64,000 bases of DNA, taken from assembly GCA_033398695.1 (NCBI GenBank), contig CM065803.1:100428001-100492000 (forward strand), given 5' to 3'. The notes beneath the pieces were generated by a model. The model was not told the origin of the DNA. It saw only the letters and a list, made by a program, of their open reading frames with translations, and made no database searches. Below, in pieces: positions 12,679 through 21,730 of the stretch. A program made the position numbers and the translations under genes. Every line of letters begins with the position of its first letter. Within the stretch, counting starts at the first letter, position 1. Origin of the DNA: Orobanche coerulescens (taxonomy: Eukaryota; Streptophyta; Magnoliopsida; Lamiales; Orobanchaceae).

Positions 12679-13340
12679 TGTTGGAACAATATTTTTCATA
12701 ACACACTTTGAATATTTTGATGATGTTTTACTAAGCAAAATTAACATTCCATATTTTTATTATATAACGTACGTAACGTAATGTTCCTAACATACGTAAC
12801 AAAATCGCTCCTAACGTACGTAACAAACCATTCATAACGTACGTAACATTAACATTTTCACTAAGTGTTTTGAATGCAGGTTACGTACGTAATACCTATT
12901 GTATAACGTACGTAATATTCGAAAATCAGCCCGTTGCACGGAGTCAACAAATCAGTCATCGAACGTTGCAATAAAGTCATCGGATCCAACGAATATGAAG
13001 ACCAAGCATAAGTACGTAATGTGTATACATAACGTACGTAATAGGTTTCAGCCAGGAGCCTGCCCATTTCCTTATACTTCATTACGGCCAGTACACGAAA
13101 GGTGTAATGTACGTAACATGGCTTACGCACGTAACGTAAGTTACTTAACATACGTAACACATGCATACTATTCCAATGGGAAAATTGCTCCAAGAGTCTA
13201 TAAATAGATGTCATCCAAGGTGCTGGTAAAACACAAGAATACACCAGAGTTGACAAGCACATACAAGCAACGGTCGATGACTTATTTGTTGACTCCGTGT
13301 AGCCCTGATAGGTCGACTCCAGCTTTCTCAAACACTTCAG
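12679..13340 (+). repeat. 3' LTR of the plus-strand copia remnant (truncated)
   Basis: A polypurine tract GGGGGAGAT (12670-12678) is followed by TGTTGGAACAATATT, a copia LTR start. The next 400 bp are packed with AACGTACGTAAC-like palindromes (about 12767-13160), and a TATA box follows at 13197-13208. The right end is uncertain because the sequence runs into the coding tail of the minus-strand ORF near 13300; no CAACA terminus is visible. Confidence 0.65.
13197..13208 (+). promoter_or_regulatory. LTR TATA box, palindromic TCTATAAATAGA
   Basis: The TATA box sits in a 12-mer with 5-bp inverted arms (TCTAT/ATAGA). It lies directly downstream of the ACGTACGT array of the copia LTR. Confidence 0.55.
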
Positions 13341-14144
13341 TTAGAATCAAACCAAAAGGCATCCCAGATTTTCTTTGGCGATCAACCTTAGCATACCCCT
13401 TCTTGTGAAAAATCTGTCCTTTTTCACATGCCATTTCATCACAATTTTCGATAAATTAACTTCTTCGTCCTTTAGAACATGGTAAAGAATTTCCATGTCT
13501 AAATGCACAAGCCTTTGTTGAGTGTTCACCTTTGGCATTAGACTCCTAGTTATAGCGTCATGAAGGAGTCGGATATTCAAACTGAAATCATTATTCTCGA
13601 ATTTGTCGGTATTGACTTCTAGCACGTCTTTGGATAACCAGAAATTTCTCACAACCATCTCACTCACGGGTTCGTACTCAGCATCATAGATATTTATTAT
13701 TGGATGTTCATCATTGGGAACAAAGTTTCCACTACAAATAAAACCGTCATTCGGTAACCCAACAATCTCAGATAATTTATCAGCATCAAGTTCAATCTCT
13801 TTTCCCCGGACAACAGAGTGAACAACATGAGACCCTTCAGCATTTAAGGAAATCCAAAAATTTGCATAAAATTCACTAACACAATCAATATAAATCGGCC
13901 TAGCTAAACTAACAAACTTGGATATCCCCAGCAAATCGAAAAACTCATCAATATTAATACCAATTATTTTCAGGGATTCAAAATCGAAGTGATGACTCAG
14001 AGTTACCTCTTCATCAATCAAGATGTCGTTGTAGATTTTCATAGCCTGGAGATTTTGGAATTGAGGTGAATCGGCCGGAGTGGACGGATTTGACGAAGAT
14101 TGGGATGTTTCTCCTCTTCTTTTCTTGCCGGTTCTAGTGTTCAT
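13270..14144 (-). pseudogene. Extra ORF of plant transposon-protein type in a copia remnant
   Basis: The ORF opens at 14144 with MNTRTGKKRRGETSQSS, a basic, low-complexity start, and runs 265 codons to 13347. The middle contains CVSEFYANFWISL and VVRGKEIELDADKLSEIVGL. That spacing (EFYAN, VRGK, LGLP-like) resembles the 'putative plant transposon protein' and ATHILA ORF-1 families of unknown function. Near 13430 the frame shifts by one, and coding-like sequence continues in another frame (GMPFGLILTEVFEKAGVDLS) to about 13300-13270. It lies downstream of a copia pol fragment on the same strand, where SIRE-type elements carry an additional ORF. No signal peptide or membrane segment is evident. 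The family match is from memory of motif spacing; function unknown. Confidence 0.6.
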
Positions 14145-14289
14145 GATGGATTTTGAGGTTAGAGGTCGATTAATGGAGATATTTGAGTGAGTCGATCGAT
14201 TTTAGATAGAAATTGCAGAGGGCGCGATCGAAAATAGGGTTTGAGATAGGGGAGAAATGAAATAGACTTTGACAGATCGAGAAATAAAA

Positions 14290-14450
14290 GTAGTAGGATA
14301 TAGAGCATAACGTATGTTACGGTTATCACGTCCATAAATAAAGGACTTTAACATACCAATTGTTTAGGAAATCACTCACGTTTCTCTTTGTTCGCACACC
14401 ATCATCGATTTTCCCAAGAATTTCCTCAATAGGATGATCTTTCACATTAG
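14290..14450 (-). pseudogene. Copia pol linker fragment, distal part (split by insertion)
   Basis: On the minus strand, 14450 to about 14370 encodes the segment after LPKEW (KIDDGVRTKRNV region), closely matching 12378-12470 of the plus-strand copia. It is the continuation of the fragment at 18926-19113; the 4.5 kb LTR element between them inserted exactly here. After about 14370 copia homology stops and 220 bp of non-coding sequence lead to the extra ORF at 14144. Confidence 0.8.
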
Positions 14451-14455
14451 CCCAT

Positions 14456-15617
14456 TGTTGTTGCCCAAAATATTTATCCGAAGATTAATACTGCTGGAAG
14501 ACGGACAACAAACAACAATTGCGGGAGCACTTCCGAGAGTAGATAAATAATACAAGATTTGCCGGGTTTGTTAGGCCCGGGCTTGAATGCTCTAGCGAGA
14601 TGTTATTAATACGAGTATTCGTGGATACAAGTATTAATGAGAGAAATCTAAATACAATGAGTGTAAAAAGACTCTGTTAATCCGGCTCTTGAGCGAAGCT
14701 CGGTGTTCTTCGTCCCCGCCGTGTCTATTTGGATGAGATAGTAGGGAGAAGTAAGACCGAAAGATAGCTGTTGCCAAGAGTTGGATGTTAGCCAAGTGTG
14801 TGTATTTGCTTCTGTGTGGTATGAAAATACGAGAATGCAGGCCCAGAATCCAAGTGCAGGCTGCCCTCTTTATATAGGGGTTGAGGTGCCTTGTTTCCTA
14901 GTGGGCGATCGTCTTTCGGCCATTAATGTAATGGGGCGATCGTCCTAAAGGTCACATGGGCTGCCTGCCAAAAGTCCAGAGATCCAGCCGGCAGCCAGCT
15001 GAGTGGCCCAATGAGGAGCCGGCACGCGTCAGAAATCTCATCACAGGAGGTCCCACTTTGTTACTTTCGGCGGACTTTGTCGATGGCGGGGTAGGTGACA
15101 GGCTGTGGTCACCAGTCTTGTCCGTCAGCTCCTTTCGCAGGCCTGGGCCCTGTTGGTAGGTGAGGTAAGTGACAGGTTTGTCAGCGCCTTTTGTGGATCT
15201 GCACGTGGGTGCTGTCCTGTTTGCTCGGCCTTGGCCGACTGGATGGCCATCGGCCCAGATCGTCATGATGCGGTCGTCTCTAGCTAGACACCGAGGATCG
15301 TTCTCGGCCAGTCACTGAAGGTCGGCAATGGTCGGTCACCAAGGGTCGGTCGGCAAAGCGCTGAGAGATGATCGTCCATAAGTCGGTCGCCAGAAGTCGG
15401 TCGCCGAGTACCGAGAGGCGATCGTATCTGAGGTCGATCGCTCGGCACCGGGACTTGTCCTGGGACCTTCGGCTGGGCGATTCATGCTTGTCTGCCGGGC
15501 TAAGGCTAGGTCGCCTGGTCGCTGGTCGGCGGTTCTTCCTCGGACGCTCGGCAGTGACTCGGTTGCCCGACCTCCTAGGCGATCGCCGGTCGGAAGGTGT
15601 TAAATCTTGACACAACA
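14456..15617 (-). repeat. 3' LTR of gag-only element (left copy)
   Basis: The LTR is bounded by TGTTGTTGCCC and GACACAACA on the plus strand. It is 1162 bp and contains the TATA box at 14864-14879 and many GGCGATCG motifs upstream of it on the minus strand, for example the perfect palindrome GGCGATCGCC at 15578-15587. Short ORFs across it are artefacts of the high GC content. Confidence 0.92.
14864..14879 (-). promoter_or_regulatory. TATA box of gag-only element LTR, in 4-bp inverted repeat
   Basis: The plus strand reads CCCT, CTTTATAT, AGGG, with inverted arms CCCT/AGGG; the minus-strand TATA is ATATAAAG. An identical site is at 18185-18200 in the other LTR. Confidence 0.5.
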
Positions 15618-16287
15618 ATTGCCCCCCAGCTTGCTCCTATGTTGAAGACATGGGGCGAGGTGGTTCTTGCTGGCGATCGTGTAAGGATGAGGACGGGCGA
15701 CCTTCTTTGGTGACTTACGATTTCGGACTTGGGCTACCATGGTCGATTGGCTTAGCTATCTTTCGGTCTTGTACCTGCAAAAACAACATTAGCCGATCCC
15801 CCATGGAAACTTGGTGGTTTCGTTTTGTTTGAGGAATCGTGCACAGTCGCGGAGATCGATGGACCGACCCCATGACCGTGTCTTGGTGCGCGAAGACAAT
15901 GAGTGTCTCGTGACTCACTTTATTATGAGGGTCCTCTGTTAGGCTGCGCCTCGCCTCGTATCTAAACGAAGGGCGTGCGGTCTCGGTCTAGAGGAGTCCT
16001 TGCGCGGGGCAGCGTCGGATGAATCAACTCCACGCCCGCGGCTTGTTAGCTCTGCTTCCACCTCGGCCAGCCATGGAGATGGCCGACCTCGACGGTGTAC
16101 GTTGAGACAGGGATTGTGGTATGTGTCCACTGATTAATGTTGGAGAGCCCTCAGACTACGCCGGCCTCGTATTTAAACGAAGGGCGGGCGATCTTGGCCG
16201 AAAGGGACCTTGCATGGCCGAAGCAGCCGGTTCCATCGACTGCCAGGACCATGGCTTTATGATGTGCGGTGGAGGCGATCTTATGCC

Positions 16288-17646
16288 TTAGTCCGTCATG
16301 TTATATCTTTGGGTGTAGATGGCGATCGTGTCCTCCGGGTTGCGGATGATGTAGCGTGATGATCGGAGATCGGGCCGGAAGACTGGCGATCGTCGCTCGG
16401 CTGCCGATCGCTTTATTCGTAGGTCGATATTGGCGATCAGGCGGGAGATCGTCGTCCGGGTGCCGATCGCGCTCACTGTGCTAAGAAGAAACCTTTGCAC
16501 GGCCGGAAAATCTGCGGCTCTAGCCGGAAGGCTGCGTAGGTCGTAGGTTGGGTCTTCGTGAGATGCCCGAACATAGGCGAAAAACCACGAAATCCTCCTA
16601 GACCGCGTAGAGGCGGTCTCATCGCTTATGGGCTCGCCATTGAGGATGATTACGTCTACCCGGTCGATGTAGTCCGAGTCGGACTCTTCTTCTCCCCGCT
16701 TGATTTGCATCATGCGGAGGGGACCTTCGGGCGGACGACCACAGTGGCGAAGTACTCCGTGAAGACGTGCGCCATTTCGTTAAAGGAGCCATGGACCGAG
16801 GTGGCAATGAAGTGTACCACCGGTGGGCGAGGTCGTCCCGGCGTCGGAGGAACATTCGGCATCCGGTCGCGTCGGATGCCCCACACCCGGTCATGTAGAT
16901 GTTGAACTTCCTCAGTGCACTGGGTCCGATCGCCCTCGTACACGGGTGTTTGCGGGGAGCGATCTTGTGCCGCACGGGGCGAGCTCGATGTCGATCGCGA
17001 GCGGCTCGCTTGGCCGGCGATCGTCTTCTTGGCGCCGCCTGATTCCAGAGCGCCTTCATGTCGTCGAGTTGACGTTGCATCGCAGCCATCGCCGTGGCTT
17101 GGTCGCTTGCAGATCGGCTTTGGGAGCGAGGCCGAGGCGATCGTGTACCGATCTCCGGCTCCGGCCGCCGGCCTCGGCAATTCGGCGAGGGGGAGGCAGC
17201 TAGGCGCCTTCGGGAATAGGGTAGGCCGAGCTTCGGTGACGGACTCAAACTCCGTCGTCTCGTAGGCCGGGGCCGCCCGGTAGCGAGTTGGAGTCACCGC
17301 CTGGGCGATCGAGACAGAGTGCCCAGGCGCGAGCGCCTCTTCTGCGGGACGGAGCCTCACAGCGTCGCTCGGCGGTGACGCCTTGAGCTTCGCTGACTTC
17401 CGGCGGACGGCCAGGGGGCGATAGCGGAGGCGCGTTGAGAGCACTCCGTCGCTCTGTAGGGCGGCAGAGCCCCTTCGATCTGTTCCTTGGTTTGGAACCG
17501 ATCGAGCGAGAGGCTTGGGCCGCCGTCCAGGGACGGGATCGAGCGTCTCGATCGCGGCGGCTACCTTCCACCATCGGGCCGTGGCTCGGGCCCAGGGGAC
17601 GGAGCAGGGGTTTGACGGCTTTCTTCGACGCGGAGGCGGAAGACAT
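16288..17646 (-). pseudogene. Decayed Tat-like gag
   Basis: A gag start is likely at the ATG at 17644-17646 (MSSASASKKAVKPLLRPLG). The frame breaks at least twice. Around 16770-16710 another frame reads HGSFNEMAHVFTEYFATVV, and the next frame continues MMQIKRGEEESDSDYIDR. This matches the Tat-lineage capsid pattern of a 'F..F' block followed by a KQ..ES..DY..RF motif. The code then decays into Arg-rich translation with no zinc knuckle and no protease before the 3' polypurine tract. High GC (over-represented CGATCG) makes long false ORFs on both strands here. The gag identity rests on the short capsid motif plus the element structure. Confidence 0.65.
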
Positions 17647-17754
17647 GACTTCTGAAGGATTTCTTTGAAGTGTAGTAAGTGTCACTTCAAGTATCTGCCC
17701 CGAGAACAGTGAGTGTTCTTCGGGACGGTAGGTATAAAAAATCGAGGGTTGGAT

Positions 17755-17774
17755 CCCCTTCCTATAGCGCCAAT
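17755..17774 (-). other. Primer binding site, TTGGCGC type
   Basis: Directly inside the right LTR the minus strand reads ATTGGCGCTATAGGAAGGGG. TTGGCGC-type primer sites are typical of the Tat/Athila branch of Ty3/gypsy and differ from the TGGTATCAGAG sites of the chromoviruses in this window. Confidence 0.65.
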
Positions 17775-18920
17775 TGTTGTTGCCCAAAATATTTATCCGA
17801 AGATTAATACTGCTGGAAGACGGACAACAAACAACAATTGCGGGAGCACTTCCGAGAGTAGATAAATAATACAAGATTTGCCGGGTTTGTTAGGCCCGGG
17901 CTTGAATGCTCTCGCGAGATGTTATTAATACGAGTATTCGTGGATACAAGTATTAATGAGAGAAATCTAAATACAATGAGTGTAAAAAGACTCTGTTAAT
18001 CCGGCTCTTGAGCGAAGCTCGGTGTTCTTCGTCCCCGCCGGTAATCTGCTGGATGAGATAGGCCGGGAGAAGTAAGACCGAAAGATAGCTGTTGCCAAGA
18101 GTTGGATGTTAGCCAAGTATGTGTATTTGCTTCTGTGTGGTATGAAAATACGAGAATGCAGGCCCAGAATCCAAGTGCAGGCTGCCCTCTTTATATAGGG
18201 GTTGAGGTGCCTTGTTTCCTAGTGGGCGATCGTCTTTCGGCCATTAATGTAATGGGGCGATCGTCTAAAGGTCACATGGGCTGCCCAAAAGTCCAGAGAT
18301 CAGTAGGCAGGTGAGTGGCCCAATGAGGAGCGCACGCGTCCGGAAGTACTGTCACAGGAGGTCCCACTTTGTTACTTTCGGCGGACTTTGTCGCAGGCAG
18401 GGTAGGTGACAGTGTGGTCACCAGCCTTGTCCGTCGGCTCCTTTCGCAGGCCAGGCCTGTTGGTAGGTGAGGTAAGTGACAGTTTGTCGGCGCCTTTTGT
18501 GGATCTGCACGTGGGTCTTTGTCTGTTTGCTCGGCCTTGGCCGATTGGATGGCCATCGGCCCCAGATCGTCATGATGCGGTCGTCTCTAGCCGACACCGA
18601 GGATCGTTCTCGGCCCGATCTAGGTCGGCAATGGTCGGTCACCAAGGGTCGGTCGGCAAAGCGCTGAGAGATGATCGTCCATAAGTCGGTCGCCAGAAGT
18701 CGGTCGCCGAGTACCGAGAGGCGATCGTATCTGAGGTCGATCGCTCGGCACCGGGACTTGTCCTGGGACCTTCGGCTGGGCGATTCATGCTTGTCTGCCG
18801 GGCTAAGGCTAGGTCGCCTTGTCGCTGGTCGGCGGTTCTTCCTCGGACGCTCGGCAATGACTCGGTTGCCCGACCTCCTAGGCGATCGCCGGTCGGAAGG
18901 TGTTAAATCTTGACACAACA
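17775..18920 (-). repeat. 5' LTR of gag-only element (right copy)
   Basis: The LTR is 1146 bp with the same termini as the left copy and TATA at 18185-18200. Differences from the left copy cluster as short insertions and deletions, for example around 18300-18320 and 18400-18460. The primer site starts at its inner edge. Confidence 0.92.
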
Positions 18921-18925
18921 CCCAT

Positions 18926-19113
18926 TCCTTAGGAAGGTTGAAAGGATTATCCTCCTGTTTGTCCGATCTTAAGTCAAGCTTCTCTAATTCCTTCGTTGCT
19001 TCTGACATTTCATTAGCTGGGACCATACGTGCATCATCATCAAAAACAACCTTTCTCGTTGAGAGTTTTTTTTTGATTGGTACTAATCCAACAACACCAA
19101 CAAACAAAACCAC
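18926..19113 (-). pseudogene. Copia pol linker fragment, proximal part
   Basis: The minus-strand frame includes RKVVFDDDARMVPANEMSE and ends NPFNLPKEW at the insertion point. It is nearly the same as 12240-12377 of the plus-strand copia remnant, so the two are members of one subfamily in opposite orientation. Nothing upstream of about 19113 is recognisable as integrase, so this copy lost its 5' part. Confidence 0.8.
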
Positions 19114-19764
19114 ATATACGGTCGTACACCAACTTTCCTACCCTCGTGTCTTTAATGTGTTATGGTCGTAACTCCCATTTATATGGACGTAACTAGCCTC
19201 TGGTGATACAATACACAAATTGGTCACAAACGGTTCCCAACCACATTAAATACGCGAATACGAATATAATGTTGTACAAATATAATCGCCCAATGTACAA
19301 ATTAAATACGAATACCAACTGTACAACAGTGCAAAAATAATTACACTCGGATATTACAGCATGACCATAATAAAATGAAGTGCCATTTAATCCAATCAAA
19401 CTAATTGAGATCGATAAAACATTTGAATATAAATTTAAGTTTGGCATTGATCATGACTTAGTTCAAATATGATATCACATGATATAGAGATTTGACACAT
19501 TAAAATATTTTAACGACTACGAGCTTATATTATTTGGATAATAAGGTATTAAATAATTATCAAATACAGTATAAGCTATTTGGATCATATATACGATAAT
19601 CCAATGCAGAGTTGAAAAATCAACTGGGATTACATAATGAATATTATATAATATTAGATCATCTCATGTCATTATTTAAAATTCAAAGGATAGCTAATCA
19701 GTTACTAAAGTAATTGACTTTAGGGAGTGATTAATATAAGTAGGGGACCAATGCAAGAGTTAAT
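19114..19764. other. Unassigned AT-rich spacer
   Basis: This 650 bp lies between the copia fragment and the next LTR. It contains direct motifs such as repeated 'tgtacaa' and 'aatacga' near 19250-19330 but no coding or terminal-repeat structure that I can support. Confidence 0.4.
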
Positions 19765-21695
19765 TGTAACACCCCCAAGTTATTCAGGGTATATTATAGC
19801 GCCGTGAGCCCCTCCATGGGACTCACAAGGCTATACATACGCGGAACCATGAATTTCGACCGATAAGGTCTAAATATAATCCAGTAGAGGGCAATGAAAA
19901 TGACATCAAGGTAATAATCCATTTAACAGAATACAAGACAAATCATCAAGAGCATCCGAAGCACTACTCGAGTGTTCATGACCATTCCAAGTACAACATT
20001 ATTGAACGGATGAAATAAAAAATACAGATAGAAACGAGACATAACATCACTCTTGTCCATCATCTTCATGTCGGCCCGGTACATGCCTGTCCACTCTCCT
20101 GGATCCTGAAATACATGAAAGGTATTTCCCCAAAAGGGGTTAGCCGTCGAATAGCTAGTACAAGTATATCGAATATAAAACACAATACTTCTCAACAATA
20201 AAGTAAATGAAATCCTCATTTCATCAAACTCAAGACTAGTATTCCGGAATAACTAAATCTCGTAGCATTTCATTTCAATACATACGTGATTAACCATGGA
20301 ACTGCACCAAAGGCAACGAAACCCTCTGAGGCCCCATCGGACCCTCCCAGAGTGGTTAACCCAAAAATATTCGTGGAACCACACCAAAGGCAACAGAACC
20401 CTATGAGGACTCGTCAGTCCATCCCAGAGTGAATATATACAATCACACAATTCATATACTTCACTTTCAAAGTCGAGAACGTACAATCATAAACATATAA
20501 TTGCCTTTGAGACATTAGAACCAAAGTGAAAATGGTATTGAAGCTCGGAAGGTTCAAGAACGCACTTCCGGGCCTAAATAATTCGTAAGAAAATACGATA
20601 ATCAATCATTAATACTCAATTCTTAAGGAATACTCCCGAAACCACCCATTTCACGATTCATAAATCTTCAAAGTATTCACACAGAGTTTGGAAATCATCC
20701 AAACCCTCTCCACTTCAAGTAAGGGAAACGTGGGTATGGGGTAGATACATCATAATCTCAAGGATTTCAAGCTTCAAAATGGATAAATAGGACAGATCTA
20801 AGAAAAATCCCCAAAAATCCCCCAAACTAGGGTTCTAAGGAGTTTACCTTGATTCGGGGAGAAGAAACGGATTAGATGTTGTATAATCCTTGTTATTCGA
20901 CCAAAGATGATGATGGATGATGAAAGGTTGTCCCAAATCACCTCAAGATCGCCTCTCTCGCGTGTTCTCATCGGAAATGTAAGAAATGAGAAGAAAATGA
21001 TGAAGAACACGGCCACCCAGTCTTATATACTAGGTTAATTAGCGTGCGCTAATTTATGAGGATAGTGCATGCTAACGGAGTCACCCGGTAGTCCAGTAGC
21101 TTCTGACCTGCGTCGTTAGCGTGCGGTACCAACAGTGTTGTGTGCGCTAACTGCTACCATGCAGAAATTCCGAACTCACTGCTCAACTCATTTGCGTGCG
21201 CTACATGCAATGCTAGCGCGCGCTACTCAACACCAATAGCGTGCGTTAACTCTAGTCTAGCGTGCGTTAACTGTTCGTCCAGAGAGCAGAAACCAACCTA
21301 CTGCCACTGCCAACCTAAGTAATTAGCATGCGCTACAGGCGATGCTAGCACGCGCTACCAACACATGAATAGCGTGTGTTAGTTCAAGCCGAGCGTGCAC
21401 TAACTGCTTGCCCAGAGAGAAGAACCCAGCTTCTGCCTCTGCCAAAACTCGGACCATTAGCGCGCGCTACTGGTGAAGCTAGCGCGTGCTACTCAACACG
21501 AATAGCATGCGTTAACTCACGCCTAGCGTGCGCTATCTGCTTCATTCATAACACCGCTGTAAAGTCCGATCAATACGAATATGTTCCGAAAGATACGAAA
21601 CTCTAAAATCAACAACATCTCAATAAACGCTTACGAGAGCGACAAAAGTGAAAGAACGTCAAAGCCAAAAATTCATGAAAAATACCGGTATTACA
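19765..21695 (-). repeat. 3' LTR of minus-strand chromovirus
   Basis: On the minus strand it begins TGTAATACCGGTA at 21695 and ends GGGGGTGTTACA at 19765. It contains a TAGCGCGCGCTA-like palindrome array (21045-21535) directly upstream of the TATA site (21016-21034), and the conserved stretch with two repeats around 20290-20420 also seen at 51030-51180 and 56560-56710. Confidence 0.9.
21016..21034 (-). promoter_or_regulatory. LTR TATA box in near-perfect inverted repeat
   Basis: The plus strand reads CCCAGT, CTTATAT, ACTAGG; the arms match at five of six positions. This is the same layout as the sister LTR at 50409-50426. Confidence 0.5.
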
Positions 21696-21730
21696 TTCTC
21701 CCCATCTAAAAAGAAGTTTCGTCCCGAAAC

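Larger units (their letters stand above)
14456..18920 (-). mobile_element. Non-autonomous LTR element with gag only (Tat-like, TR-GAG type)
   Basis: A complete element with two LTRs (14456-15617 and 17775-18920) is flanked by the 5-bp target-site duplication CCCAT (14451-14455 and 18921-18925). Orientation is minus: the primer site follows the right LTR at 17774, and a polypurine tract (minus-strand AGCTGGGGGGC, about 15620-15630) precedes the left LTR. The 2.16 kb interior contains decayed gag only, with no protease, RT or integrase. It interrupts a copia fragment inside the codons after LPKEW. The LTRs differ by several small indels, so the insertion is not very recent. It is much more GC-rich than its surroundings and full of CGATCG motifs. 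Confidence 0.9.

Noticed and set aside
14952..15618. Several 60-110 codon frames on both strands in the GC-rich LTR
   Set aside because: They overlap in all frames, have Arg/Ser/Gly-rich content without motifs, and recur in the second LTR (18272-19113); typical of high GC.
16823..17265. Plus-strand frames antisense to the Tat-like gag
   Set aside because: Composition artefact of the GC-rich gag; no domain and no start context.
14905..18900. Repeated GCGATCG suggested bacterial (HIP1-like) contamination
   Set aside because: The motif lies inside a plant LTR element with a clean CCCAT duplication inside a copia fragment, so it is native.
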